Counted from the stretch's first letter, positions 27,931 to 38,081 are shown. The stretch is 64,000 bases of DNA from DASWJZ01 sp963846475 (GCA_963846475.1 CAWJVZ010000004.1:3348001-3412000); one strand, 5' to 3'. A program made the numbers and translations. The notes: generated by a model from the sequence alone, not told the origin.

Positions 27931-29655
27931 TCAGGCGTCGGGGTCGATCCAGACCTTGTTGAACTGGTGGTAGTGGGTCGGGTGCGGCGGGTAGTTGTGC
28001 ACCTTGTTCGACGCTGAAGGTGTAGACCGGCCGCCAGATCGGGATGATGCGTCGGCACGTCGTCCTGGATGATCTTCTCGACCCTCTCCATGATGGCCCT
28101 GCGGGCCTCCACGTCGAGCGTCGCCTCCGCCTCGTCGAGCGCCTTGTCGAACTCCGGATTGGAGTAGCGCGTCTCGTTCCAGGCGACGCCGGTCCGGTAG
28201 CCGAGCGACAGGACCATGGTGCCGAGCGGGCGGTGCGTCCAGGCGGTGGCGCCGAACGGCGTCTCCGTCCAGATCTCCCAGTACTTCGCCGCCGGCATGA
28301 CGTTGACGTTGAGGGTGATCCCCGCCTCGGCCAGCTGGTCGCGCATGGCCTCGGCGACCGCCTGGTGCCACGGGCCGTCGGTGTTGCCGACGTCGATGGT
28401 GACCTCCAGGCTCTCCTTGCCGGCCTCGGCAAGCAGCGCCTTGGCGCCCTCGACGTCGCGCTGCAGCGGCGGCAGCGCGAAATATTCCGGATGGATCGGC
28501 GCGACATGGTGGTTCTCGCCGACGTCGCCGCCCTCGGGGAAGACAAGCGCCTTGATCGCCGCGTTGTCGACCGCCTTGACGATCGCCTGGCGGACGCGCT
28601 TGTCGGTGAACGGCTCGCTTGTCGACGTGGAAGCGGCAGGTCAGCGTCTGGGCCGGTCCGGATGGCGATGATCTGGCCGTCGCAGCGACTGGGCCAGCGG
28701 CATCTGCTCGACGCCGAACTCGTAGATCGCGTCGACCTCGCCGCGCGGCGAGCGCGGTAAGCTGGTTCTCGGCGCGCGTAGTTCAGGTAGTGGATCTCGT
28801 CGAGATAGACGTCGCCGCCCCAATATTGGATGGCCCTCCGCCTTCTTCAGGATGCACTTGTCGTCGACGGCGAACTCGGCGAGCTGTAACGGGCCGGTGC
28901 CGATCGGGTTGTCCTCGAAGGGCGGCTTGAAGCTGCGGTGCACGATCGCCGTCGGGTAGTTGTAAAGATCCTCCGGCGACCGACAGCACCGGCTTGCGTC
29001 AGGTGCAGGGTGACCGTGTGATCGTCGACGCGCTCCAGCGAGCCTTCGATCATCCGCTTGCGCCATCTTCGGCGTGCCGTCCTCGTTCTTCTCGCCGGAG
29101 TCGACCTCTTCCGTCATGGCGGCGAAGGTCGAGAGGCCGGCATTCGACGAGGCCACCGCCGGATCCATCCAGCGCGTGAAATTGAAGATCACGTCGTCGG
29201 CGTTGAAGTCGTCGCCGTTGTGCCACTTCACGCCCTGGCGCAGGTGGAGCGTCCAGGTCTTCAGGTCGTCGGAGGCTTCCCAGCTCTCCGCCAGCATCGG
29301 ATGGGTGACGTTGTTCGGGTCGGTGAAGACCATGTATTCGATGATGTGGCGGCGCCTGGTTGGACCTCTGCGTCCAGTCGAAATTCGCCGGGTCCTCCAT
29401 CTTCTGGACCTGCATGCCGACGCGCAGGATGCCGCCCTTCTTGGCGTTCGGATCGTCCACGAAGGGGATCGTCCCCTCCTGCGCGAAGGCGGGCGCCGGC
29501 AGGCCGGCCATGGCATAGGCGGCGCCGGCCGAGACGCCGGCCAGCGCGGCGACGCGGATGAACTCGCGCCGGCTCAGGCGGCCGCGCTCCATCAGCTCGA
29601 ACGCCTCTTTCGCCTTCGGATGCAGGCGGCCCTCGAAATCACGCGATGATGACAT
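27931..29655 (-). CDS. ABC substrate-binding protein, SBP_bac_5 family, Tat-exported, several frameshifts
   Basis: Periplasmic binding protein of the dipeptide/oligopeptide (DppA/OppA) family. A twin-arginine signal LSRREFIRVAALAGVSAGAA is followed by a cleavage region PAPAFAQ. The mature protein shows ADDVIFNFTRWMDPAVASSN and TWTLHLRQGVKWHNGDDFNA, typical of the family, and the C-terminal KVWIDPDA. Frame breaks occur near 28010, 28055, 28620, 28680, 28755, 28830, 28980, 29060 and 29360, without internal stops in the restored frame. It is the first gene of the transporter operon and is divergent from the mttB-type gene, so the transported ligand may be a methylated amine rather than a peptide. 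Confidence 0.78.
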
Positions 29656-29993
29656 CCCTGCTCTCCCTGTCTTGTCGGCCGTGACGCGGCCGGTTCGTTC
29701 GGGCGATGCAGGCGCCTTGCGGCAACGCGCCCCCCGCGCTTGCCCGCTCTCCCTGAAGCGCCAAGCCTACCATGCAACACGGCCCGCCGTCACAAGTCCC
29801 TCTGCGACCCGCGAAATTTTGATTCCGACGTGTCGTGCCGGGAATTAGCCGATGTCGCGATCAGATCGCTGCTGCGCGGCGATTTCGGATTTGCTATCGT
29901 GCGCGTGCGGGCTTCAATTCAGCATGGGAAGGCCGCCTGACGGCCATAAGCTTGCCGGCGAACCCGTCCGGCGGGCGCGGAAGGATGCCTGCA
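29656..29993. other. Divergent intergenic region
   Basis: This 338-bp gap separates the binding-protein gene (minus) from the mttB-type gene (plus) and must hold both promoters. I see no strong palindrome or convincing -35/-10 pair. A purine-rich GGAAGG about 10 bases before ATG 29994 is the ribosome binding site of the methyltransferase gene. The middle section, about 29800-29900, is the least GC-rich part. Confidence 0.5.
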
Positions 29994-31565
29994 ATGTCGG
30001 AAGCCGTCCCGGACACACGCCATCGCGGCCGCCGCTCCGGCGGGCGGGCCGGCAATCGCCAGCGCGCCGGCACCGCGGCCATCCACCAGATGCCATGGAC
30101 GATCCCGCAGAACCGCGACCGGCCGGTCGAGCCGCTGGACGAGGAGGCGATCGAGCGCATCCACAACGGCGCCATGCGGATCCTGGAGGAAATCGGCATC
30201 CTGTTCCTCAACGACGAGGCGCTGCGAGTGCTGAAGGACGCCGGCTGCGACGTCGACATGGACACGAAGCGCGTCCGCATGGACCGCGCCTTCGTCATGG
30301 AGCAGGTGAAGAAGGCGCCGAAGAGCTTCGACATCACGCCGCGCAATCCCGAGCGCAAGGTGAGCGTCGGCGGCGACACGATGCTGTTCGTCAACGTATC
30401 GAGCCCGCCGAACGCCATGGACCTCGACCGCGGCCGCCGCCCCGGCGACCGCGAGAGCTTTCGCGACTTCATGAAGCTCACGCAGTATTTCAACTGCATC
30501 CATCTCGCCGGCGGCTATCCGGTCGAGCCGGTCGACATCCACGCCTCCGATCCGCCACCTCGACGCGATCTACGACAAGCTGACGCTGACCGACAAGGTC
30601 GTGCACGCCTATTCGCTCGGGCCCGAGCGGGTCGAGGACGCGATGGAGATGGTGCGCATCGCCGGCGGCCTGACGCACGAGGAGTTCGCGGCCGCGCCGC
30701 GCATGTACACCAACATCAACTCCTCCTCGCCGCTGAAGCACGACTGGCCGATGCTCGACGGCGCCATGCGGCTCGCCCGCCGCGGCCAGCCGGTGATCGT
30801 GACGCCCTTCACGCTGTCGGGCGCCATGGCGCCGGTGACGATCGCCGGCGCGGTCGCGCAGCAGACGGCGGAGGCGCTCTGCGCCATCGCGCTTCTGCAA
30901 TGCGTGCGGCCCGGGCGCGCCGGTCGTCTACGGCTCGTTCACCTCCAACGTCGACATGAAGTCGGGCGCGCCGGCCTTCGGCACGCCGGAATATATGCGG
31001 GCGACGCAGATTTCCGGGCAGATGGCGCGCTTCTACGGCCTGCCGCTCCGCGCCTCCAACGCCTGCGCCGCGAACGCGCCGGACGCGCAGGCGGCATGGG
31101 AGAGCGCCTACTCGCTCTGGGCCTGCGTCACCGCCAAGGCCAACGTCGTCTATCACGCCGCCGGCTGGCTGGAGGGCGGGCTGATCGCTTCCTACGAAAA
31201 ATTCGTCATCGACTGCGAGACGCTGCAGCAGGTCGATGCACTACATGAAGCCGGTGCCGACGACCGAGGACGACATCGCCGTCGACGCGATCCGCGAGGT
31301 CGGCCCGCGCGGCCATTTCTTCGGCGCCGAGCACACGCAGGCGCGCTACGAGACGGCGTTCTACAGCCCCTTCCTCTCGGACTGGCGGAACTACGAGAGC
31401 TGGGCGGCGCCGGCTCGGTCGAGACGCCGCAGCGCGCCAACGCGATCTGGAAGCAGATCCTGCCGGAGTTCGAGCCGCCTCCCCTCGATCCGGCGATCGA
31501 GGAGGAGCTCAGCGGACTTCGTCGAGCGCCGCAAGCGCGAAGGCGGCGCGCCGACGGATTTCTAG
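29994..31565 (+). CDS. Trimethylamine methyltransferase (MttB) family protein, non-pyrrolysine type, several frameshifts
   Basis: Member of the MttB superfamily, about 520 aa, which transfers a methyl group from a quaternary or tertiary amine to a corrinoid protein. Family segments include AIERIHNGAMRILEEIGILF near the N-terminus, GGDTMLFVNVSSPPNAMDL, MYTNINSSSPLKHDWPMLDG and RASNACAANAPDAQAAWES. No internal TAG occurs, so it is a non-Pyl homologue like those acting on glycine betaine, proline betaine or carnitine. Single extra bases at about 30552, 30910 and 31234, plus breaks near 31410 and 31515, disturb the frame. It precedes a sarcosine/dimethylglycine dehydrogenase-like gene. No corrinoid protein is encoded in the window. 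Confidence 0.82.
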
Positions 31566-31566
31566 C

Positions 31567-32046
31567 TCACTGCAAAGGCGACCCGCTTTCTACCTTCGCC
31601 AGCGGCTTGAAGAGATCCTTGCCGGTCTCGATCTCGGGACCGGACGGCCCCTCGAAGGACAGGCTCCAGAAGGTCGATATCTGCACGGACCCGCCGTCAG
31701 CCTCGGCGAAGCCGCTCCAAGCCGTCGCCGAATTGCAATTTTCGTAGACGTTATCCCAGGCGACGCTGAAGCCGATGAAGTTTCCAAGAACCCACCCGGT
31801 CAACGGGTACGGCGTGTTCTGACAATTAAAGCCTTCGTTGCGATTGATGTAGCTTCCCGAGACCGCATTGCCGGGACCGAAGTCCAAGATCATCGTGGAA
31901 CCGCTTTCGTTGGTCCAGGTGGAAGAGGCGGCGAACAGGTCGCCTTCGGCGATGGCGTTCTCGGATTCCTGGGCGCGGCACGGCCCGGATGCCGCCATTC
32001 CGCCGATCAGGGATACGGCGAGAGCCGTCCTGGCATGTCGCATCAT
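31567..32046 (-). CDS. Avidin family biotin-binding protein, rhizavidin-like, secreted
   Basis: Secreted biotin-binding beta-barrel of 159 aa. A signal peptide (ALAVSLIGGMAASG, cleavage near CRAQ) leads into an avidin domain of about 115 residues. Biotin contacts known from streptavidin are all present: Asn and Ser in TWTNESGSTM, Tyr in SGSYINR, Trp in FSVAWDN, Ser-x-Thr-x-Trp in NSATAWSG, Trp in STFWSL and Asp in GKDLF. The streptavidin Trp120 equivalent is absent. Two cysteines (NCQNTPYPLTG, ENCNSATAW) sit where dimeric rhizavidin has its disulfide. ATG 32046 follows GGAGG by seven bases. It lies tail-to-tail with the methyltransferase gene, one base apart. The base composition is visibly lower in GC than its neighbours. 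Confidence 0.93.
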   Translation of the reverse strand: MMRHARTALAVSLIGGMAASGPCRAQESENAIAEGDLFAASSTWTNESGSTMILDFGPGNAVSGSYINRNEGFNCQNTPYPLTGWVLGNFIGFSVAWDNVYENCNSATAWSGFAEADGGSVQISTFWSLSFEGPSGPEIETGKDLFKPLAKVESGSPLQ

Positions 32047-32359
32047 CTCTGTTCCTCCGCTGCGGGCCGTTTCCGGCCGGCGACGACCATACGCTTCCCG
32101 GTTGCAGGAAATACATAGTTTGTTGGCGTATCTTTGCACTGTGGACCCTTGTGGAATACCGATTCCGGCTCCGGCCTCCTCGTACACCCGGCCTGGCCGC
32201 CGCCATGACGCAAGCTGGACAAAGGATGGCGCAGGGCAGCGGTATCGCGGAAGGCTTTGCCGGTTTCATCGCCCGGCATTCGAGCGGTAAGGATTGCCGG
32301 CCGGGTGCTTCGTCGCCGGAACAATCCGCTCTTCCAGAACCGCCCCGAAAGGTGCCTTC
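32047..32359. other. Divergent intergenic region between avidin and flavoprotein genes
   Basis: The 313-bp gap holds the ribosome binding site of the avidin gene (GGAGG read on the minus strand at about 32053-32058) and a less GC-rich stretch around 32095-32150 that could contain promoter elements. No gene-like frame is convincing here. No strong palindrome is visible. Confidence 0.45.
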
Positions 32360-34824
32360 ATGAAATCCCATGTCCAGGTCGCGGTGATCGGCGGCGGCGT
32401 CGTCGGCTGCTCGGTGCTCTATCATCTGACCAAGGCCGGCTGGAACGACGTGGTGCTGATCGAGCGGAGCGAGCTCACCTCCGGCTCGACCTGGCATGCG
32501 GCAGGCGGCTTCCACACGCTGAACTGCGATCCGAACGTCGCCAAGCTGCAGGCCTATACGGTCGGGCTCTACAAGGAGATCGAGGAGATCTCCGGCGAGA
32601 TCCTGCGGGCTGCACCTGACCGGCGGCGTGCAGCTCGCCGACACGCCGGAGCGGCTGGACTGGCTGAAGATGGCGCATGCCCGCGGCCGCTATCTCGGCA
32701 TGGAGACGGAGATCATCTCCGCCGAGCGAAGCCAAGGAGCTGATGCCGCTCATCGACGAAAGCTATTTCGTCGGCGCGATGTGGGATCCGATCGAGGGTC
32801 ACCTCGACCCCTACGGCACGACGCACGCTTATGCGAAGTCGGCGCGCATCGCCGGCGCCGAGATCTACCTGCACAACCGCGTCACCGAGCTCGTACCGAA
32901 CGCCGACGGCTCATGGAATGTCGTGACCGAGCAGGGCACGCATCCACGCCGAGCACGTCGTCAATGCCGGCGGCCTGTGGGCGCGCGAGATCGGCCGCAT
33001 GGTCGGGCTGGAGCTGCCGGTGCTCGCCATGGAGCACCACTACATCCTGACCGAGGACATGCCGGAGATCGCCGAGATCAATCGGTCGACCGGCAAGGAG
33101 ATCGTCCACGCCATCGATTTCGCCGGCGAGATCTATACGCGCCAGGAGCGCGGCGGCATGCTGCTCGGCACCTACGAGAAGGCCGCCGACGCCGTGGTCG
33201 CCGAGAGACGACGCCGTGGGATTTCGGCCAGGACCTGCTGGCGCCCGACCTCGACCGCATCGCGCCGTCGCTGGAGATCGGCTTCAAGCATTTCCCGGCG
33301 CTGCAGCACACCGGCATCCGAAAGATCGTCAACGGCGCCCTTCACCTTCTCGCCCGACGGCAATCCGCTGGTCGGCCCGGTGCGGGGCCTGAAGAATTTC
33401 TGGTGCGCCTGCGCCGTGATGGCCGGCTTCAGCCAGGGCGGCGGCGTCGGCCTCGCGCTGTCGAACTGGATGGTCGACGGCGATCCCGGCTTCGACGTCT
33501 GGGGCATGGACGTCGCCCGCTTCGGGCCGTGGGCGACGCTCGGCTACACCAACGCCAAGGTGCGCGAGAATCTATTCGCGCCGCTTCCGCATCCGCTTCC
33601 CGAACGAGGAGCTGCCGGCGGCGCGGCCGATGCAGACGACGCCGCTCTACGACAGGATGATCGCGCAGGGCGCCGTGATGGGCGACAGCTGGGGGCTGGA
33701 GACGCCGCTCTGGTTCGCGCCGAAGGGCGTCGAGCCGAAGGACATCGTCTCCTTCCACCGCTCCAACGATTTCGAGCACGTGAAGCGCGAGGTGCAAGGC
33801 GGTGCGCGAAGAGCGTCGGCGTCACCGAGATCGCCAACTTCGCCAAATATGCGATCACCGGGCCTGGCGCCGAGGCGTTCCTCTCGCGCCTGATGACGAA
33901 CCGCATGCCGAAGGCGGGCCGCATCGTGCTCACCCCGATGCTGAACGAGAAGGGCAAGCTGATCGGCGATTTCACCATCGCCAAGGCGCCGCCGCGAACG
34001 GCGACGAGCGCTTCTTCATGTGGGGGTCGAGCCAGGCGCAGATCTATCACATGCGCTGGTTCGAGCGGCACCTGCCGCGACGACGGCTCGGTCTCGATCC
34101 GGCCGCTCGGCATGGACCTGGTCGGCCTTTCGATCGCCGGACCGAACGCGCGAAAAGTGCTCGCAAAGCTCACCGACGAGGACGTCTCGACCGAGGCCTT
34201 CCGCTTCCTCGATTTCCGCGAGACGCATCTCGCCGCCGTGCCGGTCATGATCAACCGCGTCACCTATACCGGCGACCTCGGCTACGAGATCTGGGTGAAG
34301 CCGGAATATCGAGCGGCGGCTCTACGAGCAAGGTGATGGAAGCCGGGCGAAGAATTCGGCATCGTCAATTTCGGCATGCGGGCGCTCCTCTCCATGCGGC
34401 TGGAGAAGAACTGGCCGACCTGGTACCGCGAGCTGCGCCCGATCTACGGGCCCTACGAGGCGGACGCCGGCCGCTTCGTCGACCTGAAGAAGAACGATTT
34501 CATCGGCCGCGAGGCGGCGGCGCGCGAGAAGGAGGACGGCGGCAAGCTCCGCCGCGTCACCTTCGTGGTCGACGCCGACGACGCCGACGTGCTCGGCGAC
34601 GAGCCGATCTGGCACGACGGCAAGGTGGTCGGCTGGGTCACGTCCGGCGGCTACGCGCATTACGTCGACCGCTCGCTCGCGCAGGGCTACGTGCCGAAGG
34701 AGCTCGCCGCCGACGGCGCCGACGGTTTCGAGATCGAGATTCTGGGCGAGCGGCGCCGGCGCCCGGATCCAGCCGGAGCCGCTGTTCGACCCGGAGGGGC
34801 GAGGATGCGGCGGCTGAGGTCTAG
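32360..34824 (+). CDS. FAD/folate-type dimethylglycine or sarcosine dehydrogenase-like protein, several frameshifts
   Basis: Two-part flavoprotein of about 815 aa. The N-terminal DAO domain has the FAD motif VAVIGGGVVGCSVLYHLTKA and SGSTWHAAGGFHTLN, where a histidine is the usual covalent flavin site. The C-terminal half is a GcvT/aminomethyltransferase domain with KYAITGPGAEAFLSRLMTNR, GLSIAGPNARKVLAKLTDED and WVTSGGYAHYVDRSLAQGYV. Such enzymes oxidatively demethylate dimethylglycine, sarcosine or related amines and pass the C1 unit to tetrahydrofolate. Frame breaks occur near 32610, 32730, 32945, 33200, 33340, 33600, 33800, 33995, 34080, 34315, 34345 and 34755. The methyltransferase gene and amine-type transporter next to it support methylamine catabolism. 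Confidence 0.83.
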
Positions 34825-35870
34825 TTCGCGTCGACCTCGACTACCCGCCCGCCGTCGCAGCTGCTTGCGTTGGTAGAGGTCTCCGTCGGCGGGGCCGCCG
34901 AGATCAAGTCGCCGATGTCGGAGCTTGGCGCGATGTCGCCCTTCAGCCCAATCCACAGCTCGGTGATGATCCGCCCGCCGCTCGCATTGCTGCATCTGAT
35001 GAGGACGCGATCGCCAGCGCCGGCGCCGTAGGCCGCATCGAAGGCCGCCTCGATCTGCGCTTTTGAGAGAACCTCGCCGATGTTTTCTTCGAACAGCGCC
35101 TGGACGGGCGACGCGTTGAGCTGTTCGAGAAGCCCATCGTCTCGGTGAAATATTCCTCCGGATCTGCTCCGGCGTCGGCACCGGTCCTGTCGTCCTCGTA
35201 GCAGGCGCCGTGCTTGGGCCATTCGTGCAGGTGCAGCCCGGACTGTACGCCGGGCATCGCGACCGTCAGGTCCGCCAGGACCGGGGCCGGCAGGTCGATG
35301 CTGGTATCGCGAGCCTGGCTGCCGCCGCACGTCACCGGCGCGCCGCGGTCGCAATAGCAGGGGAAAATTTGCTTGTCGTCGAGATCGTCGGGCCACAGGC
35401 CGTGAATGGAAAAATGCGTCGCGTCGAAGCGGTCGGCGGTTTGCGACACGCATTCCGCCTTGTCCTGGCCGGCCGATGTGGCGCAGAAGGCCGGCTGCCA
35501 GCTTGCGGCAAGCACGTATTCGATGCTGTTCGGGGCGAGGCCCGGTGGCCGGCGGCGACCCGACGATTACCAGGGCGCTTTTCGGCGCATAGGCGCCGCA
35601 GCTCATCGCCACCCACCGCCGGTCGGTCTCCGGCGCGCCCGGCACCTTGACCTGATAGTGCGTGCCGGGCGTGGCGTTCCGCGCGATCATCTCGTAGGCG
35701 TGCAGCCGCTCGAGCCGGACATTGCCGGGATTGTCGGAATCCTTCTTCTTGTTCGCCTGGCAATCGGAGAGCGCGATGAGATAGCCCTGCAGGTTCACCT
35801 GCTGGGCCTCCGCAGCCTGGTTGGCCAGGAGCAGGACCGCCGCAGCGAGGATCAACAATTGCTTCTGCAT
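34821..35870 (-). CDS. Ribonuclease T2 family protein, secreted, two frameshifts
   Basis: Secreted or periplasmic endoribonuclease of the T2 family, about 350 aa. A signal peptide MQKQLLILAAAVLLLANQAA leads to cleavage near AEAQ. Both active-site blocks are intact: CAS-I in FSIHGLWPDD and CAS-II in HLHEWPKHGACYEDD, providing the two catalytic histidines, Glu and Lys. An N-terminal extension of about 90 residues precedes the nuclease core. Frame breaks at about 35535 and 35125 are each explained by a single-base change. ATG 35870 follows GGAGG. The stop shares the palindrome CTAG with the stop of the convergent flavoprotein gene. Confidence 0.87.
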   Translation of the reverse strand: MQKQLLILAAAVLLLANQAAEAQQVNLQGYLIALSDCQANKKKDSDNPGNVRLERLHAYEMIARNATPGTHYQVKVPGAPETDRRWVAMSCGAYAPKSALVIVGSPPATGPRPEQHRIRACRKLAAGLLRHIGRPGQGGMRVANRRPLRRDAFFHSRPVARRSRRQANFPLLLRPRRAGDVRRQPGSRYQHRPAGPGPGGPDGRDARRTVRAAPARMAQARRLLRGRQDRCRRRSRSGGIFHRDDGLLEQLNASPVQALFEENIGEVLSKAQIEAAFDAAYGAGAGDRVLIRCSNASGGRIITELWIGLKGDIAPSSDIGDLISAAPPTETSTNASSCDGGRVVEVDAN

Positions 35871-35993
35871 GAGCCGCCTCCGATACAGCACAGCTACAAG
35901 TGGCGAGAGTATCACCGTTTCGCGGATTGCCAAGCCGCCTGGCGGAACGGCCGTTCATCCGGGCGGCCCTTTAACCTCATTAAGGTGGAAGAA

Positions 35994-37076
35994 ATGCGTG
36001 TCCTGATCTGCGGCGGCGGCGTCATCGGCGCGGCGATCGCTTACTTCCTGAGTTGCCGCGGCGTCGAGGCAACCGTCATCGAGCGGACCGGGCTCGCCTG
36101 CGCGGCGTCCGGCAAATCCGGCGGGTTTCTGGCGCTCGACTGGTGCGACGGCACCCCGCTCGAAGCCCTGGCACGGCGAAGCTTTGCGCTTCACGCGCGT
36201 CTCGCCGAGGAGATGGATGGCGACTGGGGCTACCGCCGCCTGACCACGTCCGGCGGCTTCTCAGGCTCACGCGTCGGTGCCGGCCGCCACGGCAATGCAG
36301 GCCTCGACTGGCTCGCGGAGGGCGTGGTCGTGGATCGCCGCCTGGGCTCGCCGGCGACGACGGCCCAGGTCGATCCGGCCCGGTTCACGATCGCCCTGAT
36401 GCGGGCGGCGGTGTCGCAGGGCGCGGAGTTCCGTATCGGCCAGGTCAATGGCGTCGTGCGCCGGAACGGCACGAGCCGCGCCGCCGGCGTCGAGGTCGAC
36501 GGCGACGTCATCGAGGGCGACGCCGTCGTGATCGCCATGGGCCCGTGGTCCATCCTTGCCTCCCGCTGGTTGCCGCTGCCGCGCGTCTACGGGCTGAAGG
36601 GTCACAGCCTCGTTTTCGAGACCGGCGCCAGGATCTCGGCCGACGCGCTGTTTCTGGAACATCAGGAAGCCAGCGGCGCCGTTCTGACGCCGGAGGTTTT
36701 TCCACGCGGCGACGGCACCACCTATGTCTGCGCCGTTTCCAGCGAGAGTCCGCTGCCCGTGGACCCGGCCGACGTCGCCCCTGATCCGGGCGCCACCGAG
36801 CGCCTGCAGGCCCTGTGTGTCCAGCTTTCCCCCGTCTTCGCCGAGAGCAAAATCCTCGCGCGGCAGGCCTGCTTTCGGCCCGTCACCCGGGACGGCCTGC
36901 CGCTGATCGGCCGGGTGCCGGGGATCGAGGGCGCCTATGTGGCCACCGGCCACAGCGTCTGGGGCATTCTCAACGCGCCGGCGACGGGCGAAGCCGTGGC
37001 GGAACTGATCGTCGACGGCGCGACCCAATCCGTCGATCTGACCGCCTTCGATCCCGGCCGGCTGCGGCCGGCCTGA
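35994..37076 (+). CDS. FAD-dependent oxidoreductase, DAO (glycine/D-amino acid oxidase) family
   Basis: Soluble amino acid or amine oxidase-like flavoprotein of 360 aa. The FAD dinucleotide motif RVLICGGGVIGAAIAYFLSC is at the N-terminus, followed by SGKSGGFLALDW. A second cofactor contact, DAVVIAMGPWS, lies near residue 180, and the C-terminal FRPVTRDGLPLIGRVP and GHSVWGILNAPATG complete the family pattern. The start is supported by AAGGTGGAAGAA before ATG. The gene is free of frameshifts. It is monocistronic and convergent with the phosphogluconate dehydrogenase-like gene. Substrate unknown. Confidence 0.87.
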   Translation: MRVLICGGGVIGAAIAYFLSCRGVEATVIERTGLACAASGKSGGFLALDWCDGTPLEALARRSFALHARLAEEMDGDWGYRRLTTSGGFSGSRVGAGRHGNAGLDWLAEGVVVDRRLGSPATTAQVDPARFTIALMRAAVSQGAEFRIGQVNGVVRRNGTSRAAGVEVDGDVIEGDAVVIAMGPWSILASRWLPLPRVYGLKGHSLVFETGARISADALFLEHQEASGAVLTPEVFPRGDGTTYVCAVSSESPLPVDPADVAPDPGATERLQALCVQLSPVFAESKILARQACFRPVTRDGLPLIGRVPGIEGAYVATGHSVWGILNAPATGEAVAELIVDGATQSVDLTAFDPGRLRPA

Positions 37077-37100
37077 TCCAAGTTCAATGGACCGCCGAGG

Positions 37101-38081
37101 CTACGCTTTCTTCGGCTCCTGATGGCCGCCGAACTCGCTGCGCATCGCCGAAAGCAGCTTGTCGGCGAAGCCGCCGTCCCGCCGCGAGCGGAAGCGCGCG
37201 TAGAGCGCCGCACTCAGCACGGTCGCCGGCACCGCCTCCTCGATTGCGGCATTGACCGTCCACCGTCCCTCGCCGGAATCCTCCACATGTCCTCGGAAGT
37301 TTTCCAGCGCCCCATCCTTGGCCAGCGCCCTTGCGGTCAGGTCGAGGAGCCACGACGAGATCACGCTGCCGCGCCGCCACACCTCGGCAATGTCGGCCAG
37401 ATCCAGCTCGAAGCGCTGCCCGGCGGGGAGGTCCGCGGAATTCGCGTGCTTCAGGATGTCGAATCCCTCAGCATAGGCCTGCATCAGGCCGTATTCGATG
37501 CCGTTGTGGATCATCTTGACGAAGTGGCCGGCGCCGCTCGGGCCGGCGTGGATGTAGCCCTGCTCGGCCCGCGCGTCCCGGCCCGCTCGCCCGGGGGTCG
37601 GCGGAATGTCGCCCACGCCGGGCGCAAGCGCGGCAAAAACCGGATCCAGCCGGTCGACGGCTTCGCGATCGCCGCCGATCATCATGCAATAGCCGCGTTC
37701 CAGGCCCCACACGCCGCCGCTGGTGCCGACGTCGATATAGTGGATGCCGCGCGCCTTCAGCATGGCCGCGCGGCGGACGTCGTCCTTGTAGAATGTGTTG
37801 CCGCCGTCGATGATCGTGTCCCCCGGCTGCATCAGGTCCGCCAGCTCCGCCACGGCGGCTTCGGTCGGTTCGCCGGCGGGGAGCATGATCCACGCCGCGC
37901 GCGGCGTCTCCAGCTTGGCGATCATGTCTGCAAGGTCCGCTGCGGGGATGGCGCCTTCCGGCGCCAGCGCCTCGGCCGCAGCGGCGGTGCGATTGTAGAC
38001 CACGGCATGGTGACCGGCGCGCATGAGCCGGCGTGCGATGTTGGCGCCCATCCGCCCGAGCCCGACGATCCCGATCTGCAC
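37101..38081 (-). CDS. gnd: 6-phosphogluconate dehydrogenase, decarboxylating, short NAD-type
   Basis: About 326 aa, like YqeC/GndA short forms of 6-phosphogluconate dehydrogenase, which converts 6-phosphogluconate to ribulose 5-phosphate with NAD(P). The Rossmann motif is QIGIVGLGRMGANIARRLMR. The substrate motif DVGTSGGVWGLERGYCMMIG and the catalytic lysine in SGAGHFVKMIHNGIEYGLMQ are intact. The C-terminal helical domain ends GGHQEPKKA. The start is GTG 38081, preceded by AGGGAG. It lies downstream of the rhomboid gene, with 41 bp or more between them, in a minus-strand run beginning with the GMC oxidoreductase. Confidence 0.9.
   Translation of the reverse strand: MQIGIVGLGRMGANIARRLMRAGHHAVVYNRTAAAAEALAPEGAIPAADLADMIAKLETPRAAWIMLPAGEPTEAAVAELADLMQPGDTIIDGGNTFYKDDVRRAAMLKARGIHYIDVGTSGGVWGLERGYCMMIGGDREAVDRLDPVFAALAPGVGDIPPTPGRAGRDARAEQGYIHAGPSGAGHFVKMIHNGIEYGLMQAYAEGFDILKHANSADLPAGQRFELDLADIAEVWRRGSVISSWLLDLTARALAKDGALENFRGHVEDSGEGRWTVNAAIEEAVPATVLSAALYARFRSRRDGGFADKLLSAMRSEFGGHQEPKKA

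Noticed and set aside
29994..31565. Pyrrolysine-containing MttB
   Set aside because: No internal TAG occurs in the corrected reading frame; the only TAG is the terminal stop.
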